Shown here: piece after piece, positions 11,142 to 20,179 of the stretch
Layout: the number at the start of each line of letters is the position of its first letter
Numbering within the stretch: the first letter of the stretch is position 1
Position numbers and translations under genes: made by a program
Source: Actinoallomurus soli
GTDB taxonomy: Bacteria; Actinomycetota; Actinomycetes; Streptosporangiales; Streptosporangiaceae
DNA: 64,000 bases
Direction: 5' to 3'
Assembly: GCF_024055715.1 (NCBI RefSeq)
Contig: NZ_JAMXMV010000010.1
Coordinates: 124,001-188,000, forward strand
The notes under the pieces: model-generated
The model's database searches: none
Told to the model about the DNA's origin: nothing
Seen by the model: the letters and a program-made list of their open reading frames with translations, nothing else

Positions 11142-12290
11142 TCACGCGGCCTGCCGAGGACGCTTGTCCGAGGGGGTCTCCTCACCCGTCCGGTGTCGCC
11201 GTCCGTGCGGTCGCAGCTGCGGAAACGCCATCACGACCAGCGCGGCGATCGCGACCACGCTCGCGGCGGCCAAGACGAGCAGCGGCGACTTCGCCGCCGA
11301 CAGCGCGACCACCCCGAAGGAGAACAACGCCGTCCACAGGTACATCACCAGCGCGGCCCCCCGATGCGAGTGGCCGAGGTTCAGCAGCCGGTGGTGCATG
11401 TGCTTCTTGTCCGGTGCGAACGGCGACCGTCCGCCGTACGTCCGGCGGACCACCGCCATCAGCATGTCGGCGTAGGGAACGACCAGGATCGCCACCGGCA
11501 GCAGCGGCAGCAGCGTCGGGAACCGGTTGATGGAGCCCTTGAGGGCCGCCGGGTCGAAGCCCGAGACAGTGATCATGGACGTGGCCAGCAGCAGCCCGAT
11601 CAGCATGGACCCCGTGTCGCCCATGAAGATCCGCGCCGGGCTGAAGTTGTGCGGGAGGAATCCGACGCACATGCCGGTCAGCACGGCCGCGATCAGCGCC
11701 GGGGCGCTCTGGTGGTCGAGGTGCGCGACGACCGTGACCAGGTAGGCGTACACGAAGAAGGCCAGCGCCGAGATGCCCACGATGCCGGCGGCCAGCCCGT
11801 CGAGCCCGTCGATGAAGTTGACCGCGTTGATGGTCGCGACCACCAGGAGAATCGTGACCGGCACGCCGTACGACGGCGGCAGCGCCAGGGTCGCCCCGGG
11901 CAGCGGGATCCACAGCAGCTGGACGCCGTTCATGATGAGCAGCCCGGCCGCCGCGACCTGACCGGCCATCTTGGTCAGCGCGTCGATCTCCCAGCGGTCG
12001 TCGGCGATGCCCACCACGACCAGCAGGCCACCGGCCGACAGCAGCCCCACCCACGTGGGACTCTCGGTGAAGACGTCGCGCATGTGCGGCAGCCGTGAGG
12101 CCATCAGCAGCGCGGCGCACATCCCGAAGAACATCGCCAGGCCGCCGATCCGCGGCGTGGGGATGGCGTGCACGTCACGGTCGCGGACCGGCGTCATCGC
12201 CTTGAAGGCGATCGCGAACTTCCGCACCAGGGGGACGAGAAGGTAGGTGACGATCGACGCCGTCAAGAACGTGAGGATGTACTCCCGCAC
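11142..12290 (-). CDS. Undecaprenyl-phosphate glycosyl-1-phosphate transferase (WecA/TagO/MraY superfamily)
   Basis: The 382-residue polytopic membrane protein contains the family signatures: RDRDVHAIPTPRIGGLAMF, VGIADDRWEIDAL (catalytic DD), NAVNFIDGLDGLAAG (NxxNFxDGxDGLA) and IFMGDTGSMLIG, plus the basic loop FAPDKKHMHHRLL. It transfers a sugar-1-phosphate, probably GlcNAc-1-P, from UDP-sugar onto undecaprenyl or decaprenyl phosphate to start a cell-envelope glycan; in mycobacteria the neighbour of atp is WecA, which starts arabinogalactan. The GTG at 12290 has GGAGG six bases upstream; the long upstream frame to 12524 is not conserved. The C-terminal tail is basic and cytosolic. Confidence 0.92.
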   Translation of the reverse strand: MREYILTFLTASIVTYLLVPLVRKFAIAFKAMTPVRDRDVHAIPTPRIGGLAMFFGMCAALLMASRLPHMRDVFTESPTWVGLLSAGGLLVVVGIADDRWEIDALTKMAGQVAAAGLLIMNGVQLLWIPLPGATLALPPSYGVPVTILLVVATINAVNFIDGLDGLAAGIVGISALAFFVYAYLVTVVAHLDHQSAPALIAAVLTGMCVGFLPHNFSPARIFMGDTGSMLIGLLLATSMITVSGFDPAALKGSINRFPTLLPLLPVAILVVPYADMLMAVVRRTYGGRSPFAPDKKHMHHRLLNLGHSHRGAALVMYLWTALFSFGVVALSAAKSPLLVLAAASVVAIAALVVMAFPQLRPHGRRHRTGEETPSDKRPRQAA

Positions 12291-12821
12291 CGCCAGCCTC
12301 CCTCCACCGTCCGCCGAGCCCGCCGTGCGGGACCCAACTCTATTCCCGATGACCAAGCGGCGATGGTCACTCCGGCGGTCCGGGGCGAGACTCGATCGAA
12401 TGGTCCTGTGCAGGCCGCGGTGGCAGTGGACGGTGCCGGCGTCCGCGAGTGTGCCGATGATCACATGCCCGGCCGCGCCGCCCCATCGCCCGGACACGCC
12501 CCTCTTCGGTGCCGCTACGATCATCGCCCCACCGCGGCGATGTCTCCTGCTCAGGTCAGACGCTCGACACCCCGCGAAGGTTCGGCTCCCGGCGCGTCAC
12601 CGGCGGCCTGAATGCAGGAAAGAAGGACCCTGGACCCCGCCCCCGACATTCTTCGCCGCCGACATCAGGGCACACCTCCCGCCTGTCCGTTAGATGCTGG
12701 TAGCCACCCATCGGTTCCCGTCCTTTGGCGGCCAAAAATCACCCGAAAAACCGCCACAACGGAATCTTCGGAAGTGCTACGGTCCATGACCGTTCATTCC
12801 AACTCCGAACACGGAGGATCA
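12291..12821. other. 531-bp intergenic region between divergent genes
   Basis: This stretch separates the WecA-like gene (minus) from a secreted-protein gene (plus) and must hold both promoters. I could not identify a convincing -35/-10 pair, a palindrome or a conserved small ORF in it. Base composition falls slightly near 12725-12765. Confidence 0.5.
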
Positions 12822-13340
12822 ATGCGTCGTTTCGCGACTCTTGTCGCCACGGGGGCCGTCGCAGCCGCAGCTGCCATCAGTCTGATGGCGGCACCCGCCA
12901 GCGCCGCAAGCGCGGACACCAAGGCCGTCATCGGCAAGAGCCTGCAGTCCGGCGTCAGCGCCGAGGCGTCCATCAAGTACCACTACTGGCAGATCGGTGG
13001 CTCGAAGCACAAGGGCTACACCCGCTGGACCGGGGCCTACGACATCGCCGGTGTGTACACCTACGGGAAGTACGGCACGTCCGGCGGCAAGGTCGTGCTG
13101 TACGTCTACGGCAAGGACACCAAGGCCGACGGCAGGTCGGCCGGCATCGAGATCAAGGGGCTGCCGGGTTACAAGTACCCGCAGGTCTTCACCCCGAAGA
13201 AGGGCAAGAAGACCTTCTCGGTGGGCGGCAGCACCGGCGCGAAGACCGTCTACATCCGCGAGGTGCTGGGCAACCGCAACAAGGATGGCGTGAGCTTCGA
13301 CGTCAAGAAGGCCGGCAAGTGGAAGAAGATCTCCGCCTGA
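12822..13340 (+). CDS. Small secreted protein of unknown function (paralogue 1)
   Basis: The 172-residue product has a clear Sec signal peptide (RRFATLVATGAVAAAAA to PASAAS, about 30 residues) and a Lys/Tyr/Gly-rich mature domain of about 140 residues without cysteines. It shares a DTKADGRSAGIEI segment and a VYIREV...GKW ending with the next gene (DTEKDGYSAALRF and MYVQEC...GAW), so the two look like diverged paralogues, probably small beta-sandwich extracellular proteins. The ATG at 12822 has GGAGG four bases upstream. A strong terminator follows. I recognise no functional domain. Confidence 0.8.
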   Translation: MRRFATLVATGAVAAAAAISLMAAPASAASADTKAVIGKSLQSGVSAEASIKYHYWQIGGSKHKGYTRWTGAYDIAGVYTYGKYGTSGGKVVLYVYGKDTKADGRSAGIEIKGLPGYKYPQVFTPKKGKKTFSVGGSTGAKTVYIREVLGNRNKDGVSFDVKKAGKWKKISA

Positions 13341-13371
13341 GTCGGTAGTCGCTTGACACTGAGCTGACGGG

Positions 13372-13409
13372 AAGAGCCCTGGGGCGCGCCAGGGCTCTTC
13401 TTCTTTATC
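13372..13409 (+). terminator. Rho-independent terminator
   Basis: An 11-bp stem with arms AAGAGCCCTGG and CCAGGGCTCTT closes around GGCGCG and is followed by the pyrimidine/T-rich run CTTCTTTATC. It lies 31 bases after the stop of the first secreted-protein gene and shows the second paralogue is transcribed separately. Confidence 0.9.
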
Positions 13410-13474
13410 TGGAGCAAAGCAGTCAAACTGCTAAGATCATCACTCGTACCGCCCAAGCGATCCTGGAGGGATCA

Positions 13475-13885
13475 ATGCGGCGAATCGCGATGGTGACCCT
13501 CGCAGCCGGCGTCCTGATCACGACCTTTTCGCTGACCACGACGCCGGCGGACGCGGCGGTCGGCTTTTGGCGCACCGTTGGCCTGTCCGGCGTCGATGCC
13601 TACGGGTTCTACAACACCGAGGCCTCCAAGGTGACGCTGACCTTCGACCTCAAGGACACGGAGAAGGACGGCTACAGCGCCGCGCTCCGCTTCACCTTCA
13701 CCGGTACGAAGAAGCAGAAGGACGACGTACGGGTCGTCGCGCTCACGGGCGACCGGCTCCAGGACAAGTGGCAGACCGTCACGTCCACCCGGATCAAGCA
13801 CATGTACGTCCAGGAGTGCCGGGGCACCTGGAAGAAGGGCAAGTTCACGACCAGGAAGTGCGGTGCCTGGCGCCAGCACTACTGA
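13475..13885 (+). CDS. Small secreted protein of unknown function (paralogue 2)
   Basis: The 136-residue product has a Sec signal peptide (MRRIAMVTLAAGVLITTFSL, cleaved near PADAA) and a mature domain of about 110 residues resembling the upstream gene. Unlike paralogue 1 it has two cysteines, in QECRG and RKCGA, that could form one disulfide in the C-terminal hairpin. The ATG at 13475 has GGAGGG five bases upstream. The protein is probably exported and structural or ligand-binding; no enzyme motif is visible. Confidence 0.78.
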   Translation: MRRIAMVTLAAGVLITTFSLTTTPADAAVGFWRTVGLSGVDAYGFYNTEASKVTLTFDLKDTEKDGYSAALRFTFTGTKKQKDDVRVVALTGDRLQDKWQTVTSTRIKHMYVQECRGTWKKGKFTTRKCGAWRQHY

Positions 13886-14306
13886 CGTCGTCCCGTCCGC
13901 CGCCAGGCGGGTGCGCCTATGTCTCGGGCCTGTCCCAGGGCGGACGGAATGCTCGGCGATTGCGGGTCGAGGACGGACCAAAGACCACAGATCGTCACCG
14001 CAGGCCGTGCTTCTCCCCGCATTCGACGGTACGCGCCGCGCGTACCCTCGCGATTCGCACGTCTCGCACCGAACGAGCGTCGACCACAGGCTTCGCTGCG
14101 GCGCTCACCTCGTGTCGGTAGTGCCGACCGCGCATCGCTGATGGCGCTTTCCCCAGCACGTCGCTTCGGATCTTGCCCGCGACGGCTACCAGGCCACCAT
14201 CCGGAACACTGGCGCCGAGGGTTCTCATCGCCACAACAACGCAAACCCTCGGGCGCAAAGCTCAGCGAATGGCGAAAGCGCATGGCGACCTGAGATGCGG
14301 GCGGCG
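13886..14306. other. 421-bp gap without a supported gene
   Basis: Several overlapping frames stay open here on both strands, but none has a start with a ribosome-binding site, a recognisable motif or actinomycete codon bias. I see no clear hairpin terminator. It lies between the 3' ends of a secreted-protein gene and tsaC, so it need hold only terminators. Confidence 0.5.
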
Positions 14307-15134
14307 TCAGCGGTCGGCGGGCGGGGCGTCCTTCTCAGTGTCCGTGCGCTCCGCAGAAGCCGGCGCCTTCGCCTGCGGCTCGGCCTCCGGCGGGCGGCCG
14401 TTCTGCGGGCTCTCAGCGGCCTTCGCGATGTCCTTCTGGTCCTCGGCCGGCTCGGCCGGCGGCTCCGGGGCCGGGTCGTCCTCGTCGCTGAGGAGGACGC
14501 CGCAGACCTCGCGAAGACGCTCCTCGGGGATGGCGCCCGCGCGGAGCAGGCGCGGGACCGCGCCCGTCAGGTCGACGATCGACGACGGCATGTCGTCGCC
14601 GCTCGGACCGTCGTCCAGATAGACCGAGACCGAGTCGCCCAGCTGCGTCTCCGCCTGCTCGGCCGTGCGCGACGGGGCGGCGCCGGACCGGTTGGCACTG
14701 CTGACCGCCATCGGGCCGGTCTCCTTCAGCAGCTCCAGCGCGAGTTGGTGCAGTGGCATCCGGATCGCGACGGTGCCCTTGCTGTCACCGAGGTCCCAGG
14801 CGAGGGTGGTGTTGGCGCGGCACACGATCGTCAGCGCGCCGGGCCAGAACTCGTCGATGAGGTCCTGGCCGTACGTGCCGAGGTCGTCGACCAGCGCCTG
14901 CGCCGCCCGTACCGATCCGACGAGGACGGGCGAGGGTATGTCGCGGCCGCGGCCCTTGGCGTCGAGCAGCGCGGTCACCGCGCTCGGCGTGAACGCGTCC
15001 GCGCCGATCCCGTACACCGTGTCGGTGGGCAGGACCACCAGCTCACCACGGCGGACCGCCGAGACGGCGTCCGCGATCCCCTTCGTCCGCTCCAGCGGGT
15101 CCGAACAGTCGTATCGTCGGCTCACGCCCGCCAT
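14307..15134 (-). CDS. tsaC: L-threonylcarbamoyladenylate synthase (TsaC/Sua5, YrdC domain)
   Basis: Residues about 15-200 form the YrdC domain with GELVVLPTDTVYGIGADAF, KGRGRDIPSPVLVGS, WPGALTIVCR, GTVAIRMP and the C-terminal SSANRSGAAPSRT. The enzyme makes threonylcarbamoyl-AMP from threonine, bicarbonate and ATP for the t6A37 modification of tRNAs reading ANN codons. The last 65 residues are a low-complexity acidic tail rich in Pro, Glu and Ala, not part of the catalytic fold and not the Sua5 domain. It follows prmC, as usual in actinobacteria. The ATG at 15134 is preceded by GGTGGAAG. Confidence 0.95.
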   Translation of the reverse strand: MAGVSRRYDCSDPLERTKGIADAVSAVRRGELVVLPTDTVYGIGADAFTPSAVTALLDAKGRGRDIPSPVLVGSVRAAQALVDDLGTYGQDLIDEFWPGALTIVCRANTTLAWDLGDSKGTVAIRMPLHQLALELLKETGPMAVSSANRSGAAPSRTAEQAETQLGDSVSVYLDDGPSGDDMPSSIVDLTGAVPRLLRAGAIPEERLREVCGVLLSDEDDPAPEPPAEPAEDQKDIAKAAESPQNGRPPEAEPQAKAPASAERTDTEKDAPPADR

Positions 15135-15289
15135 TCTTCCACCGCCCCGCAGCGGCCCGGAGCGGGATCATCCGTTCCGGCTGCGGGTCGCTCGGCCGCA
15201 CTCAGGCGGCCTCGATCAACGCCACTCTGACCGTCGACGGGTCCGGCACCGGCTCCCCCGCTTCACGAAGCCCTGCGAGGTGGAACTCG

Positions 15290-16153
15290 TCAGTCGGTGC
15301 CGAGGCGGGCGGTGACGAAGCGGTCGCGGCCGGTGAGGTCCTTGTGGTTGCGGACGTCGCGCCAGCCGTGTTCTTCGGCGAAGATCCAGTAGACCGGGTG
15401 GCCCTGGAGGTCGCTGTGCTCGACGGCGACCCAGCCGCCGGGGCGCAGGAGGCGCCGGGCGGTGCGCTCGACGACGCGGATGGCGTCGAGGCCGTCGTCT
15501 CCCCCGCCCCACAGGGCCGCGGCCGGGTCGAAGTCGCGGACGTCCTCCGGGACGTACTCCCACTCCGACATGGGGATGTACGGCGGGTTGCTCACGACCA
15601 GGTCGACCGCGCCGTCGAACTCGCGCAGCGCGTCGGCGAAGTCGCCGAGGTGGAGGCGGACGCGGCCGCGTTCGTCGAGGTCCTCGACGTTGCGGGTGGC
15701 GTGGACGTACGCCTTGGGATCCTTCTCCACGCCGTGGACGCGGGCGCGGGGGACCTCCTGGGCGATGGACAGCGCGATCGCGGCCGAACCGGTGCCGAGG
15801 TCGACGACGAGAGGGTCGCCGACGTCCATCTTGTGGAGGGTGTCGATGGCCCAGCCCGCGAGGACCTCGGTCTCCGGGCGGGGGACGAACACGCCCGGCC
15901 CCACCTTCAGCTCGAGGTAGCGGAAGAACGCCCGGCCCGTGATGTGCTGCAGCGGCTCGCCCGCCTCACGCCGCGCGATGCCCTCCCAGAAGCGCGCGTC
16001 GAAGGCCGCGTCGGGCACGGTGTGCAGCTCGGCGCGCTTGACGCCGTGCACGAATGCCGCGAGCTCTTCGGCGTCGGCGCGCGGTGACGGAATCCCGGCG
16101 GCGGCAAGGCGTGCCGTCGCACGGGCGATCTCGTCGGACAGCAGGTGGGTCAT
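15290..16153 (-). CDS. prmC: Release-factor glutamine N5-methyltransferase
   Basis: The 287-residue enzyme has an N-terminal five-helix domain and a SAM-binding Rossmann domain with [16 protein letters not shown] and the glutamine-binding signature VVSNPPYIP. It methylates the Gln of the GGQ loop of release factors in the cytosol. Its ATG overlaps the prfA stop codon (ATGA), so it is translated in step with its substrate RF1. Length is normal for the family. Confidence 0.97.
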   Translation of the reverse strand: MTHLLSDEIARATARLAAAGIPSPRADAEELAAFVHGVKRAELHTVPDAAFDARFWEGIARREAGEPLQHITGRAFFRYLELKVGPGVFVPRPETEVLAGWAIDTLHKMDVGDPLVVDLGTGSAAIALSIAQEVPRARVHGVEKDPKAYVHATRNVEDLDERGRVRLHLGDFADALREFDGAVDLVVSNPPYIPMSEWEYVPEDVRDFDPAAALWGGGDDGLDAIRVVERTARRLLRPGGWVAVEHSDLQGHPVYWIFAEEHGWRDVRNHKDLTGRDRFVTARLGTD

Positions 16154-17205
16154 GTGGCTTCGGCGAGTCTTTGCTCCATGTCGGCGTCGACGAGGGCCTG
16201 CGTGACGTTGTGCAGGTCTCCGTCGAGTACCTGGTCGAGGTTATATGCCTTGTAGCCCACGCGGTGGTCGGAGATGCGATTCTCCGGAAAGTTGTAGGTG
16301 CGAACCCGCTCGGAACGGTCGACGGTGCGCACCTGGCTCTTGCGCTCGGCCGACGCGGCGGCCTCGGCCTCCTCCTGGGCGACCGCCAGCATCCGGGCGC
16401 GCAGGATGCGCATCGCCTGCTCCTTGTTCTGGAGCTGGCTCTTCTCGTTCTGGCAGGACACGACGATGCCGGTGGGCAGGTGGGTGATCCGGACGGCGGA
16501 GTCGGTCGTGTTGACGCTCTGGCCGCCGGGGCCGCTGGAGCGGAAGACGTCGATGCGCAGGTCGTTCGGGTCGATCTGGACGTCGATGTCCTCGGCCTCG
16601 GGCATGACGAACACGCCGGCGGCGCTGGTGTGGATGCGGCCCTGCGACTCGGTGGCGGGGACGCGCTGGACGCGGTGGACACCGCCCTCGTACTTCAGGC
16701 GGGCCCAGACGCCGTCCTCGGTGCCCCGGGCCTTCACGGCGACCGTGACGTCCTTGTAGCCGCCGAGGTCGGAGTGCTGGGCGTCGATGATCTCGGTCTT
16801 CCAGCCGGCGCGCTCGGCGTAGCGGAGGTACATCCGGAGCAGGTCGCCGGCGAAGAGCGCGGACTCCTCGCCGCCCTCCCCCGCCTTGATCTCGAGGATG
16901 ACGTCCTTGTCGTCGTTGGGGTCGCGCGGCACGAGCAGGCGCCGCAGCGTCTCCTCGAGCTCGTCGATGCGCTCGTCGAGGTCGGCCGCCTCCTGGGCGA
17001 AGGCCGGGTCCTCGGCGGCCAGCTCGCGGGCGGCGGCCGCGTCGTCCTGGGCGGCCCGCAGGTCGCGGGCGGTCTCGACGATCGGCCGCAGCTCGGCGTA
17101 GCGCTTGCCGAGCTTCCGCGCCGTCGCCTGGTCGGCGTGCACGGCCGGATCGGCGAGCCGCGTTTCGATGTCGGCGTACTCGCCGACGAGATCGTCGAGA
17201 TTCAC
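16150..17205 (-). CDS. prfA: Peptide chain release factor 1
   Basis: The 351-residue protein carries the peptidyl-tRNA hydrolysis motif [15 protein letters not shown] and the RF1 codon-recognition tripeptide PAT in [14 protein letters not shown], so it reads UAA and UAG. The N-terminal coiled-coil domain and [11 protein letters not shown] segment are as in other RF1 proteins. The GTG at 17205 has GAGG about nine bases upstream. It overlaps prmC by four bases and is 87 bases downstream of rpmE. Confidence 0.98.
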   Translation of the reverse strand: MNLDDLVGEYADIETRLADPAVHADQATARKLGKRYAELRPIVETARDLRAAQDDAAAARELAAEDPAFAQEAADLDERIDELEETLRRLLVPRDPNDDKDVILEIKAGEGGEESALFAGDLLRMYLRYAERAGWKTEIIDAQHSDLGGYKDVTVAVKARGTEDGVWARLKYEGGVHRVQRVPATESQGRIHTSAAGVFVMPEAEDIDVQIDPNDLRIDVFRSSGPGGQSVNTTDSAVRITHLPTGIVVSCQNEKSQLQNKEQAMRILRARMLAVAQEEAEAAASAERKSQVRTVDRSERVRTYNFPENRISDHRVGYKAYNLDQVLDGDLHNVTQALVDADMEQRLAEAT

Positions 17206-17248
17206 GTCAGGTCCTCGGTCGGCCGGATGTGTGGGCGGACAGGCGGAA

Positions 17249-17280
17249 CGCCGGCCGGAGCAGCGTGCCTCCGGCCGGCG
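17249..17280 (-). terminator. Hairpin between rpmE and prfA
   Basis: Perfect 12-bp arms (CGCCGGCCGGAG and its complement) enclose an 8-base loop, 13 bases after the rpmE stop codon. No T-run follows on the minus strand. It probably reduces read-through from rpmE into prfA. Confidence 0.6.
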
Positions 17281-17292
17281 CGACGATCTGAC

Positions 17293-17520
17293 CTACTTCT
17301 TGGCGCCGCCCGCGGCCTTCTTGCCGAAGCGCTTCTCGAAGCGCGCGACACGACCACCGGTGTCGAGGATCTTCTGCTTGCCCGTGTAGAACGGGTGGCA
17401 GCTCGAGCACACGTCGGCGTGGATGACGCCGTTCTGCGCGGTGCTGCGGGTCTGGAAGGTGTTCCCGCACGTGCACGTCACGGTGGTGACGACGTATTCG
17501 GGGTGGATCTCAGGCTTCAC
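17293..17520 (-). CDS. rpmE: 50S ribosomal protein L31 (zinc-binding type)
   Basis: The 75-residue protein has the L31 core [15 protein letters not shown] and the signature [22 protein letters not shown]. Cys residues in TCTCGNTF and DVCSSCH form the zinc site of the C+ (type A) version, suggesting it is the form used when zinc is sufficient. The tail is basic ([15 protein letters not shown]). The GTG at 17520 has GAGGAGAG upstream. In most actinobacteria rpmE follows rho directly; here about 12.9 kb lies between them. Confidence 0.97.
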   Translation of the reverse strand: MKPEIHPEYVVTTVTCTCGNTFQTRSTAQNGVIHADVCSSCHPFYTGKQKILDTGGRVARFEKRFGKKAAGGAKK

Positions 17521-17730
17521 TATCTCTCCTCGCTCCTGGCGGTCGCCGGGTCATCCTCGAGGGAGTTCGGGGATGTGAACCGGTACCGCAGCGTGTTCCA
17601 GTGTGCCAGACAGCACAACATGCCGAGGCCCCCGGGCATTCCCGCCCCACGGGGCGCGATCGGCGATGACCGTGTCCCCTGAACCGCGGTACCCCGGCCC
17701 CGGCGGGTGACGTGGTCGGATTCCGGGGCC

Positions 17731-18666
17731 TCAGGGTGCCGAGGCGAGGAAACGATCGAGGTCGTCGCGGCCGGGCGCCGTCGCCGGGCCGTGCCGGGTG
17801 ACGGCGATCGCGGACGCGGCGTTGGCCCGTCGTGCGGCCTCGGCCGGCGGTAGGCCGTCCGCCAGCGCGGCGACGAACACGCCGACGTGCGCGTCGCCGG
17901 CGCCGTTGCTGTCGATGGCGGCGACCTCGAACGCGGGAATGTGCCGGATGCCGTGATCAGAGGTGAGGAGGAGGCAGCCGTCCGGGCCCATGCGGACCAC
18001 CACACCGGCCCGGCCGGTGCGCTCGGCCAGAGCGGTGGCCGCCCGCTCCGGGTCGGTCTCGCCGGTCATGGTCCTCGCCTCATGGAGATTGCAGCTCCAC
18101 CAGTCGGTGCGTGCGAGCACCGGCTCGAGAACGGCGGCGGGGATGTCGGCGATGAGCGGGCCTGGATCGACGACCACGGTCGCGCGGTCGGGCAGGGTGC
18201 CGAGCCAACGGCCCAGGGCGGCGCGGTTGGCCGGGAAGACCAGCCCGTAGCCGGAGACGTAGATCGCGTCGGTCGCGCCGACGCGGATCCCGGCCAACTG
18301 CTCGTAGGTCAAGGTGGCCTCGGCCCCGACACTGGTGGCGAACGTTCGTTCCCCGCTGCCGTCGACGAGCGCGACGTCGAAACCGGTGTCGACGCCGGTG
18401 GTCGGCTCCTGGAGGATCGAGATGCCGGCCTCGGCGAGGCGTGCGCGGGCGAGTTCGCCGAACGGCCCGCTGCCGTGCGCGCCGCCGTACGCGACCGGCA
18501 GTCGCTGGCGGGAGGCCGCGACCATGACGTTGTACCCGCCGCCGGGAGTGACCTGACTGGACGTGGCGAGGACGTCTCCGCCGGCCCGCGGCAGCGCGGG
18601 AATGTTCATGACCAGGTCGATCAGCACGTTACCGACGTGGACCAGTCGCTCGATCCGGGCGCTCAC
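17731..18666 (-). CDS. PfkB-family sugar/nucleoside kinase
   Basis: The 311-residue protein has the PfkB signatures VTPGGGYNVMVAASR near the N-terminus and AIDSNGAGDAHVGVF near the C-terminus, where the GAGD motif gives the anion hole and catalytic Asp. It phosphorylates a sugar or nucleoside hydroxyl with ATP. The GTG at 18666 overlaps the stop of the NCS1 permease gene (GTGA), so it is the last gene of a coupled catabolic operon. Closest general types are ribokinase and pseudouridine or nucleoside kinases. Taking the neighbouring glycohydrolase into account, it may phosphorylate the ribose released from an imported N-riboside; this is inference. Confidence 0.9.
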   Translation of the reverse strand: MSARIERLVHVGNVLIDLVMNIPALPRAGGDVLATSSQVTPGGGYNVMVAASRQRLPVAYGGAHGSGPFGELARARLAEAGISILQEPTTGVDTGFDVALVDGSGERTFATSVGAEATLTYEQLAGIRVGATDAIYVSGYGLVFPANRAALGRWLGTLPDRATVVVDPGPLIADIPAAVLEPVLARTDWWSCNLHEARTMTGETDPERAATALAERTGRAGVVVRMGPDGCLLLTSDHGIRHIPAFEVAAIDSNGAGDAHVGVFVAALADGLPPAEAARRANAASAIAVTRHGPATAPGRDDLDRFLASAP

Positions 18667-20138
18667 GAGGCGGCTCCCCGCACGGACCGGGCCGGTTCGG
18701 TCACCCGTGCCGCGCGGGCGGATCCCCTCGCGCCGTGCAGGGCGAGGTAGATGGCGGCGGCGACGGCGAAGGCGATGAGCCAGCCCAGGCCGTTGCGGGC
18801 GGGCCAGGTCTTCGATAGCGGCCCGGCGAACCACACGTCGGTGTCGGACGTCTCGGCGACGGTGAACAGCAGGCCGGTGACGATGCCCGCGATCCACGCG
18901 ACGAAGGCGGACCAGGCCACACCGCCACGGTGCCAGTAGACGCCGGCGCGGGTGGTGTCCATCAGCCCGGCGGGGTCGTAGTCGCGCCGGCTGATCATGT
19001 CCACGAGGAAGACGGCGACCCAGGAGGTGATGGCCACGGCGAGCAGTGAGATGAAGGTGATGAACGGACCGTAGAAGTTCTTGGCTATGAGCATCAGGTA
19101 GACGCCCCCGGCCAGGGTCAGCACGACGTCGATGCCGACGGCGAAGGTGCGACGGAGCCGGACCCCCAGGGTGATCATCGTGAGGCCGGCCGAGTACACG
19201 GACAGGTGGTTGGACAGCAGCAGGCCGCCGAAGGCCGCGAGCAGGTACGGAATGGCCATCCAGGAGGGCAGCATCGCCTGGATCGCCGCGACCGGGTCGG
19301 AGGCGGCGGCGAGCGTGTGGTCGCCGGTCGACAGCAGCCCGCCCAGCGTGATGAGAAGGAGAAGCGGGATGCCGGCGCCGGCGGAGGCGGCCGCCACGAT
19401 CCGGCTGCCGGCGACTCGGCGGGGTTGATAACGGGCCATGTCGGCGCCGGCGTTCGCCCAGCCGATGCCCGTGCCGCCGGCGATGATCCCGATTCCGGCG
19501 ATCACGGCGCTGGCGGGTGCGGCGTGTGCGTGCAGGACCGCGTGCCAGTGCACCTTGGTGACGAGGAAGCCGGCGACGACCAGGTTGAGGGCACCGAAGA
19601 CGTACGTCGCCTTCTGCTGGATCCACACCAGGGTGGCGTGGCCGAGCCCGGACACCAGAAGAGTGAGGGCCACGAAGGCGAGCAGGCAGACGATGGTGAG
19701 CGCCCAGTTCGCTCCCACTCCGAACGCGATGTGCAGGATGGCGAGCAGTGCGTACGCGGCGGTGGTGGTGTTCACCACCTCCCAGCCGACCCGCGACAGC
19801 CAGGACACCAACGTCGGGCCCCGGTTGCCCCGGGGGCCGAAGACGGCGCGCGACAAGGTCATGCTCGGCGCCCCGCCCCATTTGCCGGCGACGCTGATCA
19901 GGCCCACCAGGGCGAACGATCCGAAGGAACCGATGGCGCCGACGAGCACCGCCTGCCAGATGTTCAGGCCGCGCAGGGCGACCAGGGTCGCGCCGAGCGG
20001 CAGCGCGAGGATGGAGATGTTGGCGGCGAACCACACCCAGAAGAGCTGAAGCGGGTTACCACGGCGTTCTTCGTTCGGGACCGGTTCGATGCCGCGGGTT
20101 TCGACGGCGCCGACCTTGTTGTCGCTGGCGCTTTGCAT
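18663..20138 (-). CDS. NCS1-family purine/pyrimidine-type permease
   Basis: The 491-residue protein has about 12 transmembrane helices and NCS1 signatures, including the N-terminal PLQLFWVWFAANISILALPLG segments, SRAVFGPRGN and GGTGIGWANAGADMARYQPR. Family members import cytosine, purines, allantoin, hydantoins or related compounds with Na+ or H+. The ATG at 20138 has AGAGGTG five bases upstream. The gene follows the ADP-ribosylglycohydrolase gene by 41 bases and overlaps the PfkB kinase gene, so it probably brings in the substrate for both. Confidence 0.92.
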   Translation of the reverse strand: MQSASDNKVGAVETRGIEPVPNEERRGNPLQLFWVWFAANISILALPLGATLVALRGLNIWQAVLVGAIGSFGSFALVGLISVAGKWGGAPSMTLSRAVFGPRGNRGPTLVSWLSRVGWEVVNTTTAAYALLAILHIAFGVGANWALTIVCLLAFVALTLLVSGLGHATLVWIQQKATYVFGALNLVVAGFLVTKVHWHAVLHAHAAPASAVIAGIGIIAGGTGIGWANAGADMARYQPRRVAGSRIVAAASAGAGIPLLLLITLGGLLSTGDHTLAAASDPVAAIQAMLPSWMAIPYLLAAFGGLLLSNHLSVYSAGLTMITLGVRLRRTFAVGIDVVLTLAGGVYLMLIAKNFYGPFITFISLLAVAITSWVAVFLVDMISRRDYDPAGLMDTTRAGVYWHRGGVAWSAFVAWIAGIVTGLLFTVAETSDTDVWFAGPLSKTWPARNGLGWLIAFAVAAAIYLALHGARGSARAARVTEPARSVRGAAS

Positions 20139-20179
20139 GGGAGCACCTCTTGTTGGCACTGGGGAGGAGGAGGGGCCGG

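Noticed and set aside
17731-20034. Apparent 767-residue fusion of the PfkB kinase with an upstream extension
   Set aside because: The extension is an out-of-frame reading of the NCS1 permease gene; the kinase starts at GTG 18666 with a GTGA overlap.
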